From assembly GCF_002954545.1 (NCBI RefSeq), contig NZ_MSCH01000003.1, positions 2,581,991-2,645,990 of the forward strand: 64,000 bases of DNA, read 5' to 3'. A program made the position numbers and the translations under genes. The notes beneath the pieces were generated by a model, which saw only the letters and a list, made by a program, of their open reading frames with translations, did not search any database and was not told where the DNA came from. This stretch comes from Psychrosphaera saromensis (lineage in GTDB: Bacteria > Pseudomonadota > Gammaproteobacteria > Enterobacterales > Alteromonadaceae). Below are positions 28,601 through 36,033 of the stretch, in pieces. Within the stretch, counting starts at the first letter, position 1. Each line of letters starts with the position of its first letter.

Positions 28601-30658
28601 ACATATTTTCATTACGGCATAATTATCACGTTCAAATGCTGAGCTATTTTCAATATTTACAGGGCTATATTCAGAATTATAAACATCTTCAGCATCATGA
28701 TGAAAATCTAAAACGTCAATAATAAAAACGTCGCCAGTGTCTGCCAAAATAATATTTTCAAGCTTTAAGTCTCCGTGTGAAAAGCCAAGTGAATGCATAT
28801 GCATTACATTTGAGATTAAGGCTTTAACAACATCTTCAGTACCTCTTCGCCTTATAGTAGGATCTATTGGAGAACCCGCTATCCACTCTGACACCAAGTA
28901 CATAGCACTATCACGAGAAGTTATACCAACGTCGATAACTTTTGGTACAAAACTTAAGTCAAGGCTCTGTAGTTTCTCGACACGCTCTAAAAAGAACAAT
29001 GTTCGTTGGCCAAGTCCAGGACTAATTTCTGAAGGGTTAATGTTATTCCATACCTTTACTAAACCGGTATCTGCCTTGTAAACTTCTTTACAGTCAGTCT
29101 CAGAAATAAACTCAACTTCTGGGTGTAAACGACTAATTTTGCTATGTTGAATAAATCGTTCCAGTTGTTTACTTGAAAACGAAAATTGTTCTTCTTGGTT
29201 TGGTTCACTTTTAACTAAGGCATCTAACAACTCTCCCGCGTTAGCATATCCTTTGCCCTCAACTGCATTTATAAGAACAGAAGTGAACCACTCGTCACTA
29301 TCGATAAGTTGCTTCGCAATATTTTGTTCAAATTTAGGTGTTAATCTTTCAGCGTTAATTATGGCCCACGCAATTATCGCTAAGCGTGATACATCGTATT
29401 GATAATGACTTTGGAAGTTACCTTTTTGGTCGTAAACCGATAATTCATCACGAATTGTACCAACGGTTTCTTTCTTACGTTCAAAAGCAGAAATAAAATT
29501 AGAAAGCGCTACACGTTGCCCAGTGCTTAGCCAAACACTATGACTACCAATATCTCTGTGAGCTAAGTGCAGTTCATGTAAATCAGCAAAACGTGCAACT
29601 AATACCTTTACTAAGTTTACTCGTTCATCAATTGACAGGTTCTCTCCGTAGGCAGTAATAAAGTCATTAAGACGTTCTTGCCCTAGTGGAAGCTCAACAA
29701 CCTCATTGTACTGAGAAGTTATTTTGTCTTTTGATGGAATGGTTAACGAAGAAACACAATGATCATATAAATCACGGTTCTCTCGTTTAATTTTGGTTAG
29801 TACTTCACGTTCTCGTGAGACTATTTTAAAACGTCCACCGGGCGTTTTTGCTTCAATATTCGAAAGTTTGTCAAAGTCCCAACGACGGATAATAGCGCGA
29901 TCGTTTTTATCCGATTCACTCTGTGCATAAAACTCAGAATAGATTTCAGTTGGGTGCTTAAATATTTCTTCTTGGCCTACCCAACCATCTACCGATAAGG
30001 GTTTTGACTCAACCTTGTTATCATTTAATAACTGTTTCTCTATTAAATGAACATCGTTCAGTAAGACTTTCGAATTAGAGTGAGGAGTAAAGCGTTTATC
30101 AAAGTCATGCTCATTGACACATAGCTTACAAAAGTCATTTAAACTAATAGTGTCTGCAAGTTCCTTTTTTGGTAATTTTGAAAAATCACTTGTGCCTGTC
30201 ATTACCACTAAAAAATATACACGCGGAGCATATCCGACATTACTAAACTTTCCCTTTAAAGGTTTTTGATTTAGTAACTGTTCTAATAGGTGTTTTTTAT
30301 TCCGGGTTACTTCAAGCGGCGACTTACCTCTGTCGTTATTTCCAAAGAACCATTTCCCTTGATTTGAAGTTATCGGTAGCCCATTCCAATCTTTCAACTC
30401 TATAATTAAAATATTGCAATGTGTAACAATCAGTAAATCAATCTCACCTTGCTTATTTTTATTAACAAAGCGAAAACCTGCATAACCTTTCCAGCCACTA
30501 TTAAAAGGTTTTTTTAATACTTTAAGAGCATCAAATCCTTGGCCGTGAGTCTTAGCTTTACTTGGCTTATCTTTAGGATCTGATAGAACATTTTTAATTT
30601 TTTCGATTGCGTCTACTTCATGGCGTTCAAGGCCGCCTTGCCAATATTTGATATCCAT
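25676..30658 (-). CDS. NERD nuclease - tandem kinase-like - SF1 helicase fusion (Mokosh MkoA-like defence protein)
   Basis: A 1660-aa multidomain protein. Residues 8-180: NERD nuclease-related domain with D74 (GEIDLLIV) and E87-x-K89. Residues 255-490: kinase-like domain with HRDIGSHS (367-374) but LSNF in place of DFG. Residues 515-720: second kinase with HGDLKLEN (628-635, D630) and metal Asp D648. Residues 1070-1640: complete SF1 helicase with Walker A GPPGTGKT (1096-1103), DEAA (1352-1355), GDHKQLPP (1376-1383), QYRM, DSYQGKE and VALSRA. The large spacer between helicase motifs Ia and II is coiled-coil-like. NERD plus kinase recalls PglW of BREX/Pgl; kinase plus COG1112-type helicase recalls MkoA of Mokosh. 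No frameshift or stop was seen, so it looks intact. Confidence 0.85.
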   Translation of the reverse strand: MDIKYWQGGLERHEVDAIEKIKNVLSDPKDKPSKAKTHGQGFDALKVLKKPFNSGWKGYAGFRFVNKNKQGEIDLLIVTHCNILIIELKDWNGLPITSNQGKWFFGNNDRGKSPLEVTRNKKHLLEQLLNQKPLKGKFSNVGYAPRVYFLVVMTGTSDFSKLPKKELADTISLNDFCKLCVNEHDFDKRFTPHSNSKVLLNDVHLIEKQLLNDNKVESKPLSVDGWVGQEEIFKHPTEIYSEFYAQSESDKNDRAIIRRWDFDKLSNIEAKTPGGRFKIVSREREVLTKIKRENRDLYDHCVSSLTIPSKDKITSQYNEVVELPLGQERLNDFITAYGENLSIDERVNLVKVLVARFADLHELHLAHRDIGSHSVWLSTGQRVALSNFISAFERKKETVGTIRDELSVYDQKGNFQSHYQYDVSRLAIIAWAIINAERLTPKFEQNIAKQLIDSDEWFTSVLINAVEGKGYANAGELLDALVKSEPNQEEQFSFSSKQLERFIQHSKISRLHPEVEFISETDCKEVYKADTGLVKVWNNINPSEISPGLGQRTLFFLERVEKLQSLDLSFVPKVIDVGITSRDSAMYLVSEWIAGSPIDPTIRRRGTEDVVKALISNVMHMHSLGFSHGDLKLENIILADTGDVFIIDVLDFHHDAEDVYNSEYSPVNIENSSAFERDNYAVMKICAELLHIEWNQENTNHPAISAAIIEELKDADYGFKELTRFKDAVDNPAQSIEATIETISIEIGSRDDFEPLTIYPDNGKLYVSIEESRNKPSGLVISFCGIGGIQKLFFDKVGFEFDHGMSPLIRDSVSRREVDNADFEVPFAIHIKQGRASQLGSLNRRIKQLYSFENAIKQFELKRKEANKSLFENVESSENSERNVVTELLSPAEINTPETTVEPISTRDLWQAIIQTESESHPYVELTGEAMQHKDNKDVIVLPYEADKDPLDAFTAKDEVEAIIVDGENEFLIGQVNLARSGLNKVTFSRYASRVHRLKEEDIIYFRSKADKSSFNKRKNALTRLIEKDSVIENLVDYFDPDCLHDPIDYGHTVTEEDFDRYNRKDDNGNIIKLNDKQRIAFQKLLNFGPLSMLQGPPGTGKTEFIAAFVHYLVEKLGTQRILLVSQSHEAVNTAAERIRKHCSRHKTPLDVVRFSSRDSAVSNSLQDVLSSNIVSQKAEQFSTQLKFRVMALAKSLKAPKDYLEAFLELDKRVLSTIDEQLNALTKLDDKELEGKQKKELKKRIGERKSLLNGRLPMEAQTNKDWHDDLSAVGDTLIKNLNHEYAIEPHIANSVKRLIELSKDMLRVMNSGNANLDEFLARSRQLVAGTCVGIGNWHIDIASNQYDWVIIDEAARSIASELAIAMQVGKRVLLVGDHKQLPPLYSEPHKKALARKLGIKSSSDIDELIESDFARAFNSHYGEQIGAKLLVQYRMAPPIGTLVSQCFYQGELENGERIIPDIYTNIPKQLVAPATWLDTSSLGKKAHHQKGSGTSIFNDAEADAIIDLLLSIDEDADLVNSLYKQVKEGEAAIGVICMYGEQKKRIRQKVKKAGISEALTALLKIDTVDSYQGKENRIIILSVTRSEHKQSPGFLRLPNRINVALSRAMDRLVIVGDKRMWQGKNSNLPFGNVIKFMEENNNTGQYAFLNVLTNNHKKAV

Positions 30659-30711
30659 ATTTTACTTCTTAATTGTTATTATAATAATTTATTAAATTGT
30701 ATTAACTACGA

Positions 30712-32973
30712 CTAAGCAACTTCAGTAGCGTTCTCAATAGTTATTACGTTTGATGTTTGAATAGTCACTTCCTCTCCCATCATCATTTGATAATGTGCTA
30801 AGTGACCTGAGTAATTAAATACATTCTTGAAAACACCAACAAATTGCTCTGTAGAATCACCAACCTCCTGAATAAATAGATCATCGGGTAAGCAATGAGA
30901 GCCATCATTTATCCAATACAGTAGTGATCTACAAATCTGTTGTTCTTCAACACTTTCAAATTTCTCAACAATATCTTCATCACTAAAATCACCTAGTATC
31001 TTAAAGTAATTTTCCAGTATTCTTCGCATAGTGTTTTGAATAGTTATTGATGAACCTGGTTTGCGGTCTTTAATTTCTCTCCATAACAACTCATAAGATG
31101 AGGATATGGGGTTTTTGTCGTTATACGGTTGAATACTCGTTATATTATTTGCTTTTCTTAGAATCCAAAAGTGGGTTTTATTACAACCGTTTGAACGACC
31201 ACCTTGATATGAAGCTTCTTTGTGAAAATATACATTATGAGTAAATAGTAAAAGCTGCTTAATACTTGAACCCTCTTTGATCTCGCGGGTTAACTTTTTG
31301 ATAATTGCACTGACAATATAAAGCACATTACTATCTAAACTAGATATTGGATCATCAATAACTAATACCCGATCTTCAGTTACACTCTCTTGGGTTAAGG
31401 CACCATTGGCTAATTGAATAAAATAAAGAAAAGTAATGAAAGTAACCTCACCTTCACTCAAGGTAGCTAATGCTAAGTCACCATTTTCTCGCTCTATGCT
31501 GTAATGGTTGGGTAGTACCGTTGATGGAACAATACTAAAATTAGTAAAGCCATAAGCTTTAAGCATTCGATTTATCTCGTCAACAGCAGGCTGAACACTG
31601 GTCATATTTTTGCTTAGCTCTTTAATTTCAGCATCTAGAGCAACTATACCTAATTGTCTTTTTTTAACTAGCTTGCTGATACCAGCAATAGCCTTACTCG
31701 TTCCTTTACTTTTTTTCTTATACTCCGCAATCTCGGTTTTAACCTGAACCACTAAAAACCGCCAAACCTCTGCTGTAAATGTTGATATTTCAGAGTCGTA
31801 ATTTGTAGCAAGTTGATTGTGTGAATTTATTGTTATATTGGCTGTGGCAATTAGCGCTATTAGCTCTTCTATTTCAATGTGAGTATCATCAATATCTATC
31901 TGCATGCTGACTTTTTCTACTTTAGAACACATAATTAAATGATTAGATTTAAATTTACTTTGAAGTATCGACAAGAAGTTATCATACCCATCTATATCAA
32001 GTTTACTGTCAGGGTTAGACTTTTCCGTTTGTTGAATCTGTTCAAAGTGATTTAATAATCGGTCTACTTCTTTTTTGTAGCTTTGTTCAAATAACGATAC
32101 CCTTTGACTATTTTCAACAAACGTTTCATCAAAAAATGCCCCTAATTGTGCTTTAAAATCATTATCAATTGTTTCTTTTTGACAAAATGGGCAGGTCTCA
32201 TCTTCAATGAATTGTTGTCCCATACTTACCCAGTCGTTGCTATTGAGATGTGTGATCAAAGCCGCAATATCAACATTACTTTTACCTACAATGACTTTTT
32301 CCCAAATATCATTTTGTTCATAACCACTAATATTTGTAGATGTTACAAGAGGGATTCTTGGAAAAGTCGATGGCCTTTCACCTAATAGGGTTTCTGCTTT
32401 ATTTAATAGGCTTGCGTGTTCTTTAAGCTCTACTAAAGATCTATCTGCATTACTTTCAGTTATAACTTTATTCATGAAGGCTTTCTTACTACCAATAGAG
32501 CCTTTTAAAACTTGATTGAAGTCATCCTGATACTGTTTATAAACAGCCCAACAGACGTTTTGGAAGTTAGCTGTTTGCTTTTCCAGTTCCGACTCTTTCC
32601 CATCTAAGGTTGTTTTCTGCTGTTTTTGTTGCTGATTAAAATTATCTAATTCTTCTTTTTTAGATTGAATTAAAGCTATTTCTTCTGCTGAAGCCTGACC
32701 TAAACTAAATACACCAGCAATATCATTAGAGCCTACAAAATTCGCTTCTCTAAATTCTTTATTATAAACAAGGGTCTTTAATGCTTGATCGGCCACCCAA
32801 CGTACTGAACATTGAGTGAATTTTTCATTAAAAGGCTGAGCAAGATAATTAGAAGAAGTGGTTTTACCACAACCATTAGCGCCATAAAAAAAATTAATGG
32901 GCTTAAGGCCTGTAACTTTTATCCCTACAGCATCATAACTAGCAACACTTTTCAGTTCATAGCTCTCTATCAT
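30712..32973 (-). CDS. RloC/PrrC-like ABC ATPase with zinc-hook CxxC and putative anticodon-nuclease domain
   Basis: A 753-aa AAA_13/SMC-like protein. Walker A GANGCGKT is at 31-38, the ABC signature LSEGE at 505-509, Walker B VLVIDDP at 536-542 and the H-loop FTHN at 577-580. The central helical region carries CPFC (261-264), like the zinc hook of RloC. The C-terminus carries R650-x3-E654 (MRRILE) and H693 (NDGSH), the arrangement of the Arg-Glu-His ribonuclease triad of PrrC/RloC anticodon nucleases. RloC proteins are about this long. It is first in the apparent operon, 53 bp before the NERD-kinase-helicase gene, and is preceded by a clear Shine-Dalgarno (GGAGGTG). Nuclease activity is inferred. 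Confidence 0.75.
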   Translation of the reverse strand: MIESYELKSVASYDAVGIKVTGLKPINFFYGANGCGKTTSSNYLAQPFNEKFTQCSVRWVADQALKTLVYNKEFREANFVGSNDIAGVFSLGQASAEEIALIQSKKEELDNFNQQQKQQKTTLDGKESELEKQTANFQNVCWAVYKQYQDDFNQVLKGSIGSKKAFMNKVITESNADRSLVELKEHASLLNKAETLLGERPSTFPRIPLVTSTNISGYEQNDIWEKVIVGKSNVDIAALITHLNSNDWVSMGQQFIEDETCPFCQKETIDNDFKAQLGAFFDETFVENSQRVSLFEQSYKKEVDRLLNHFEQIQQTEKSNPDSKLDIDGYDNFLSILQSKFKSNHLIMCSKVEKVSMQIDIDDTHIEIEELIALIATANITINSHNQLATNYDSEISTFTAEVWRFLVVQVKTEIAEYKKKSKGTSKAIAGISKLVKKRQLGIVALDAEIKELSKNMTSVQPAVDEINRMLKAYGFTNFSIVPSTVLPNHYSIERENGDLALATLSEGEVTFITFLYFIQLANGALTQESVTEDRVLVIDDPISSLDSNVLYIVSAIIKKLTREIKEGSSIKQLLLFTHNVYFHKEASYQGGRSNGCNKTHFWILRKANNITSIQPYNDKNPISSSYELLWREIKDRKPGSSITIQNTMRRILENYFKILGDFSDEDIVEKFESVEEQQICRSLLYWINDGSHCLPDDLFIQEVGDSTEQFVGVFKNVFNYSGHLAHYQMMMGEEVTIQTSNVITIENATEVA

Positions 32974-33445
32974 TGTTCACCTCCGCTAAACCTTTCCATA
33001 TCGATAACGTGTATTTCATAAATATCCCTATTTTTAACTGGCTATTTTTTCTTCGCGAATTTTCTTTAGTTTTGATGTTTTCTGTGGGTGATTCGTTCCA
33101 AGCCTCTGCTCTTTAGTAGTCAAATAACAACACTTAAACGCCGATATCCTTAAGGGAGTCACCAGGCCTTGCTTGGTAAAAATATGCAAAGCTCTCAATC
33201 TTTTTTTTGGTGCCTAACAATTTAATAGTGAGCGATTGGGTCATTTCCTACCCAAAATGTTCTCATTTTATACTTAATCTATTAATATCAGATCCATCAA
33301 TCTCTTACTAGACTTCCGTTTTATAATAATGGCGCTAACGGGTCTTAGATGATAAATGACCTAATGTGCCGTTTACTTGAATATGGTAGAAACTGCCCTT
33401 GCCTCCAAAGCCCAAAACACTTATTTTATGCTTTTAATCCATAAG
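32974..33445. other. Gap at the right edge of the defence locus; probably degraded sequence
   Basis: These 472 bp hold the promoter region of the RloC-like gene and several short broken minus-strand frames. The longest convincing one is a 36-codon frame at 33134-33244 (MTQSLTIKLLGTKKK...), with no good ribosome site. Another frame near 33390-33310 encodes GFGGKGSFYHIQVNG before a stop. I cannot assign either. No repeat of the tRNA-Val 3' end was found by eye. Confidence 0.4.
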
Positions 33446-34228
33446 TTAATGCTTGTATTCGCTCATGTAAATAACATTGCTCTTTTTATCAATATCAGCA
33501 CTTGTCTTAGCGTCGGTATCATCACTTGTATCAACACCGCTATCAGCACTTGTCTTAGCGTCGGTATTAGCATCAAGCTCGCTATAGGTTTTGCTATCCG
33601 TTGCAGGTGTTGAGTTACTGCTTATTATTTCTTTGCAATAAATTAATAACTGTTCAATGGGGATGAATTTTTCTTTATGTCTGGTTTGTTTGTTAGTGAC
33701 ACGCTTAGTTTGGGTATTTAAATAGCAGGTTAACTCTAATGCCAGTTCTGGCGTTAAGCTATCAAGTTCATTCTCTTCAAGTGTTTGGCTTATCCAAAGA
33801 GCGGCATCACAAATATGGCCATTAATGCTCAAATCGTTATTTTTCACCCACTCAGGTGTAAAGCTAATTTGAGACAAAACACTTAACAAATAAGCAATGT
33901 CACTATTAGGCATCAATTGATAGTTTTCTAGTGTTGCTGCAAGCGTCAGTTGCCAATTACGTTGTAGAGCCTCTGTTAATTCTTGCTGTGATGATCTTGT
34001 TGTGACTGGAATGAAAAACAAAAAACGGCTATTGGCTTCACAAGCAATAATTGTTTTTTGATATGACAGATGTTGATTATCAATAATATGCACTTGCCAG
34101 CTGAAGGTTTTAACATCGGACATTAATGTATTCACCCCAGCTTGCTTACCCTCTTCAAGGGGCAAGCGAGGTAAGTCTGTGTTTAACCATTTATTAAGTG
34201 CATTAGTCGCGGTTAGTAATAATTTCAT
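33446..34228 (-). CDS. Hypothetical protein with acidic repeat tail (possibly DUF6933-like N-terminus)
   Basis: 260 aa, soluble, no signal peptide. The N-terminal 90 residues (KLLLTATNALNKWL ... FLFFIPVT) faintly recall DUF6933-type proteins; this is weak. The middle contains helices and KRVTNKQTRHKEK. The C-terminal 50 residues are an Asp/Ser/Thr-rich low-complexity tail with the unit DAKTSAD twice, encoded by an exact 27-bp direct repeat. It could belong either to the backbone or to the edge of the accessory region. No function is proposed. Confidence 0.6.
   Translation of the reverse strand: MKLLLTATNALNKWLNTDLPRLPLEEGKQAGVNTLMSDVKTFSWQVHIIDNQHLSYQKTIIACEANSRFLFFIPVTTRSSQQELTEALQRNWQLTLAATLENYQLMPNSDIAYLLSVLSQISFTPEWVKNNDLSINGHICDAALWISQTLEENELDSLTPELALELTCYLNTQTKRVTNKQTRHKEKFIPIEQLLIYCKEIISSNSTPATDSKTYSELDANTDAKTSADSGVDTSDDTDAKTSADIDKKSNVIYMSEYKH
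33493..33567. repeat. Two exact 27-bp direct repeats, period 48 bp
   Basis: The copies at 33493-33519 and 33541-33567 are identical and in frame inside the acidic C-terminal tail of the 260-aa hypothetical protein. The 48-bp period is 16 codons, so loss or gain of a unit would preserve frame. Confidence 0.9.
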
Positions 34229-34294
34229 GTTAACTTTTTTAAACTTTGCTTATATGGGTAAACTAACATTAACCTTTGAATTTAAAAAGTGAAC

Positions 34295-35653
34295 TCATTC
34301 ATTCTCTTTTTCCAGAGGCGAGATAACGTCACCTTTGTTAGCGTCCTTAGTGAAGTATTGAACTGTGGTACAAGTAACCACATCACCTAAAACATTAACC
34401 GACGTTCTGCACATATCTAATATTCTATCAACACCAAGTATTAACGCGATTCCCGCCGCTGGAATACCAACGCCTTCAAGTACCATGCTTAATATGATGA
34501 TCCCTGCTCCTGGTGTTGCCGGTGAACCAATTGAGGCAGCAACTGACATAGTGACAATAAATACATAGCTAGTTAAGCTTAAATCTACGTGAAACACTTG
34601 AGCTAAAAATACAGTGGCAACGCCTTGATAAAGTGCGGTACCTGTCATGTTGATTGTGGCGCCTAATGGCACTAAAAATCGAGAAACATCCGGTCTTACA
34701 TGTAACTTATCTTCTACTACTTGTAAGGTTATTGGCATAACCGCCGCTGAGCTGCTGGTTGAAAATGCTAATAACAGTAACTCTCTTACGTTGCCAAAGA
34801 ACTCACGAGAGCGCTGGGCTAAGGTGAATTTGGCAACAATAATGTAACCAATGGAAATGATAAAAAGTCCTAGTATTACCGTTGCCATATATATGGCCAT
34901 TCCGGTTAACACATCTAAACCAAGGTTGGCCACGAGTTTGGTTATTAAACCAAAAACAGCTAAAGGTGCTAACAACATTGCCCAGGAAACAATCCGTAAA
35001 CTCACTTCTTGTAATGCACCTAATAAATCAAATAATGGCTTAGACTGCGACGCTGGAATGGATAACAATGCAGCACCTAATACAGCAGCAAATAGTATAA
35101 CTTGCAGCATTTCACCAGAAGCCATGGAGGCAAGTGGGTTTTTAGGAATTAATGCAGAGACTTTATCTGGAAATTCAGACGCATCAGGGAAACCAGTAGC
35201 AACGGCATTTACCGCAGGGGTAATATTGGCATCAATTAACGCTGTGGCATCAACAAAGTTTCCGGGTTGAATATTCAGAGCCAATAAAATACCAATAGCT
35301 GCGGCTAATGCTGTAGAGATAGCAATAAACACTAATGCGATAAGACCATTTTGTTTCATGGCGGCTGGATTGTTATTAGCCGCTAAACCTCTAACAATCG
35401 ACGCAACAACAAGCGGCACAACTATCATTTGGATAACCGCTAAGAACACCTGACCCGGCAGAGCTAACCAAGCCGTGATGATCTTTACTGTTCCCGCAGA
35501 CACTAAGTTGAGATCAGGCCCCAGTAAAACGCCTAAAATAACTCCCAGCGCTAAGGCAAATAACACCTTAAGCCAGAGTCGACCATTAACCAATTTATCA
35601 AACTGATTGGTTAGGTTTTTTAGCGGGTTGAAAAACAATTGTGGCTTTGCCAT
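34295..35653 (-). CDS. Dicarboxylate/amino acid:cation symporter (DAACS family)
   Basis: A 452-aa inner-membrane transporter with about eight hydrophobic segments and re-entrant loops. The serine-rich motif FSTSSSAAVMPIT, followed by the VPLGATINMTGTALYQ region and the GIPAAGIALILGVDRILDMCRT region, is typical of GltP/DctA/GltPh. It takes up glutamate, aspartate or C4-dicarboxylates with Na+ or H+. VDRILDMCRTSVNV is the substrate-binding TM8 motif; Arg in it usually accompanies acidic substrates. It lies 46 bp downstream of the cbpA-cbpM pair on the same strand. Confidence 0.92.
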   Translation of the reverse strand: MAKPQLFFNPLKNLTNQFDKLVNGRLWLKVLFALALGVILGVLLGPDLNLVSAGTVKIITAWLALPGQVFLAVIQMIVVPLVVASIVRGLAANNNPAAMKQNGLIALVFIAISTALAAAIGILLALNIQPGNFVDATALIDANITPAVNAVATGFPDASEFPDKVSALIPKNPLASMASGEMLQVILFAAVLGAALLSIPASQSKPLFDLLGALQEVSLRIVSWAMLLAPLAVFGLITKLVANLGLDVLTGMAIYMATVILGLFIISIGYIIVAKFTLAQRSREFFGNVRELLLLAFSTSSSAAVMPITLQVVEDKLHVRPDVSRFLVPLGATINMTGTALYQGVATVFLAQVFHVDLSLTSYVFIVTMSVAASIGSPATPGAGIIILSMVLEGVGIPAAGIALILGVDRILDMCRTSVNVLGDVVTCTTVQYFTKDANKGDVISPLEKENE

Positions 35654-35699
35654 TTTTAATCCATTTTATGTGTTTAGCTTTCGCTTCGTTATTGTTGAG

Positions 35700-36029
35700 C
35701 TATTTAGTTTTGCTCAGCTTTTCAACTTTAGACTCAAGTACTTCAATCTCTTCAAGTAAGTCCAAAACCAGAGCGATCCCAGCTTCATTTATTCCTAAGT
35801 CTCGCTGCAGTCTCATTGCTGTGCGTGCTCGTTTTAGGCTATCAGCTGAAAACTTCCATTGGGTTTGTTCCTCTAACGATATTTGTTGATAGTTAACTGG
35901 GTCTAACACCCCTACTTCAACTAAAGTAACCACCCAGGTTGTTGGACTGGAGCAGGCGTAACAAAACTCCTCGAGAGAAAATTCAGTATCTTCATCTAGT
36001 AGTACACCCTGTAATATAATGTCGTTCAT
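35700..36029 (-). CDS. cbpM: Chaperone modulator CbpM
   Basis: A 109-aa helical protein of the MerR-like CbpM family. The N-terminus (FSLEEFCYACSSPTTWVVTLVEVGVLDP) and C-terminal helices (ARTAMRLQRDLGINEAGIALVLDLLEEIEVLE) match it. CbpM binds the J-domain of CbpA and inhibits its DnaK-stimulating and DNA-binding activity. It lies 4 bp downstream of cbpA, the usual cbpA-cbpM arrangement. Confidence 0.9.
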   Translation of the reverse strand: MNDIILQGVLLDEDTEFSLEEFCYACSSPTTWVVTLVEVGVLDPVNYQQISLEEQTQWKFSADSLKRARTAMRLQRDLGINEAGIALVLDLLEEIEVLESKVEKLSKTK

Positions 36030-36033
36030 CAGT

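Noticed and set aside
30712-32973. Plain SMC/RecF DNA repair ATPase
   Set aside because: The CPFC hook position and the C-terminal R-x3-E...H arrangement fit RloC/PrrC better, though a different role is not excluded.
33000-34300. Second copy of the tRNA-Val 3' end as an attachment site
   Set aside because: No match to GGTTCGAATCC or CTCGGTTGTACC was found by eye.
34851-35270. Long plus-strand open frame inside the symporter gene (also 50864-51373 minus inside the RND permease)
   Set aside because: Both are antisense shadows of well-recognised transporter genes with no ribosome site or family features.
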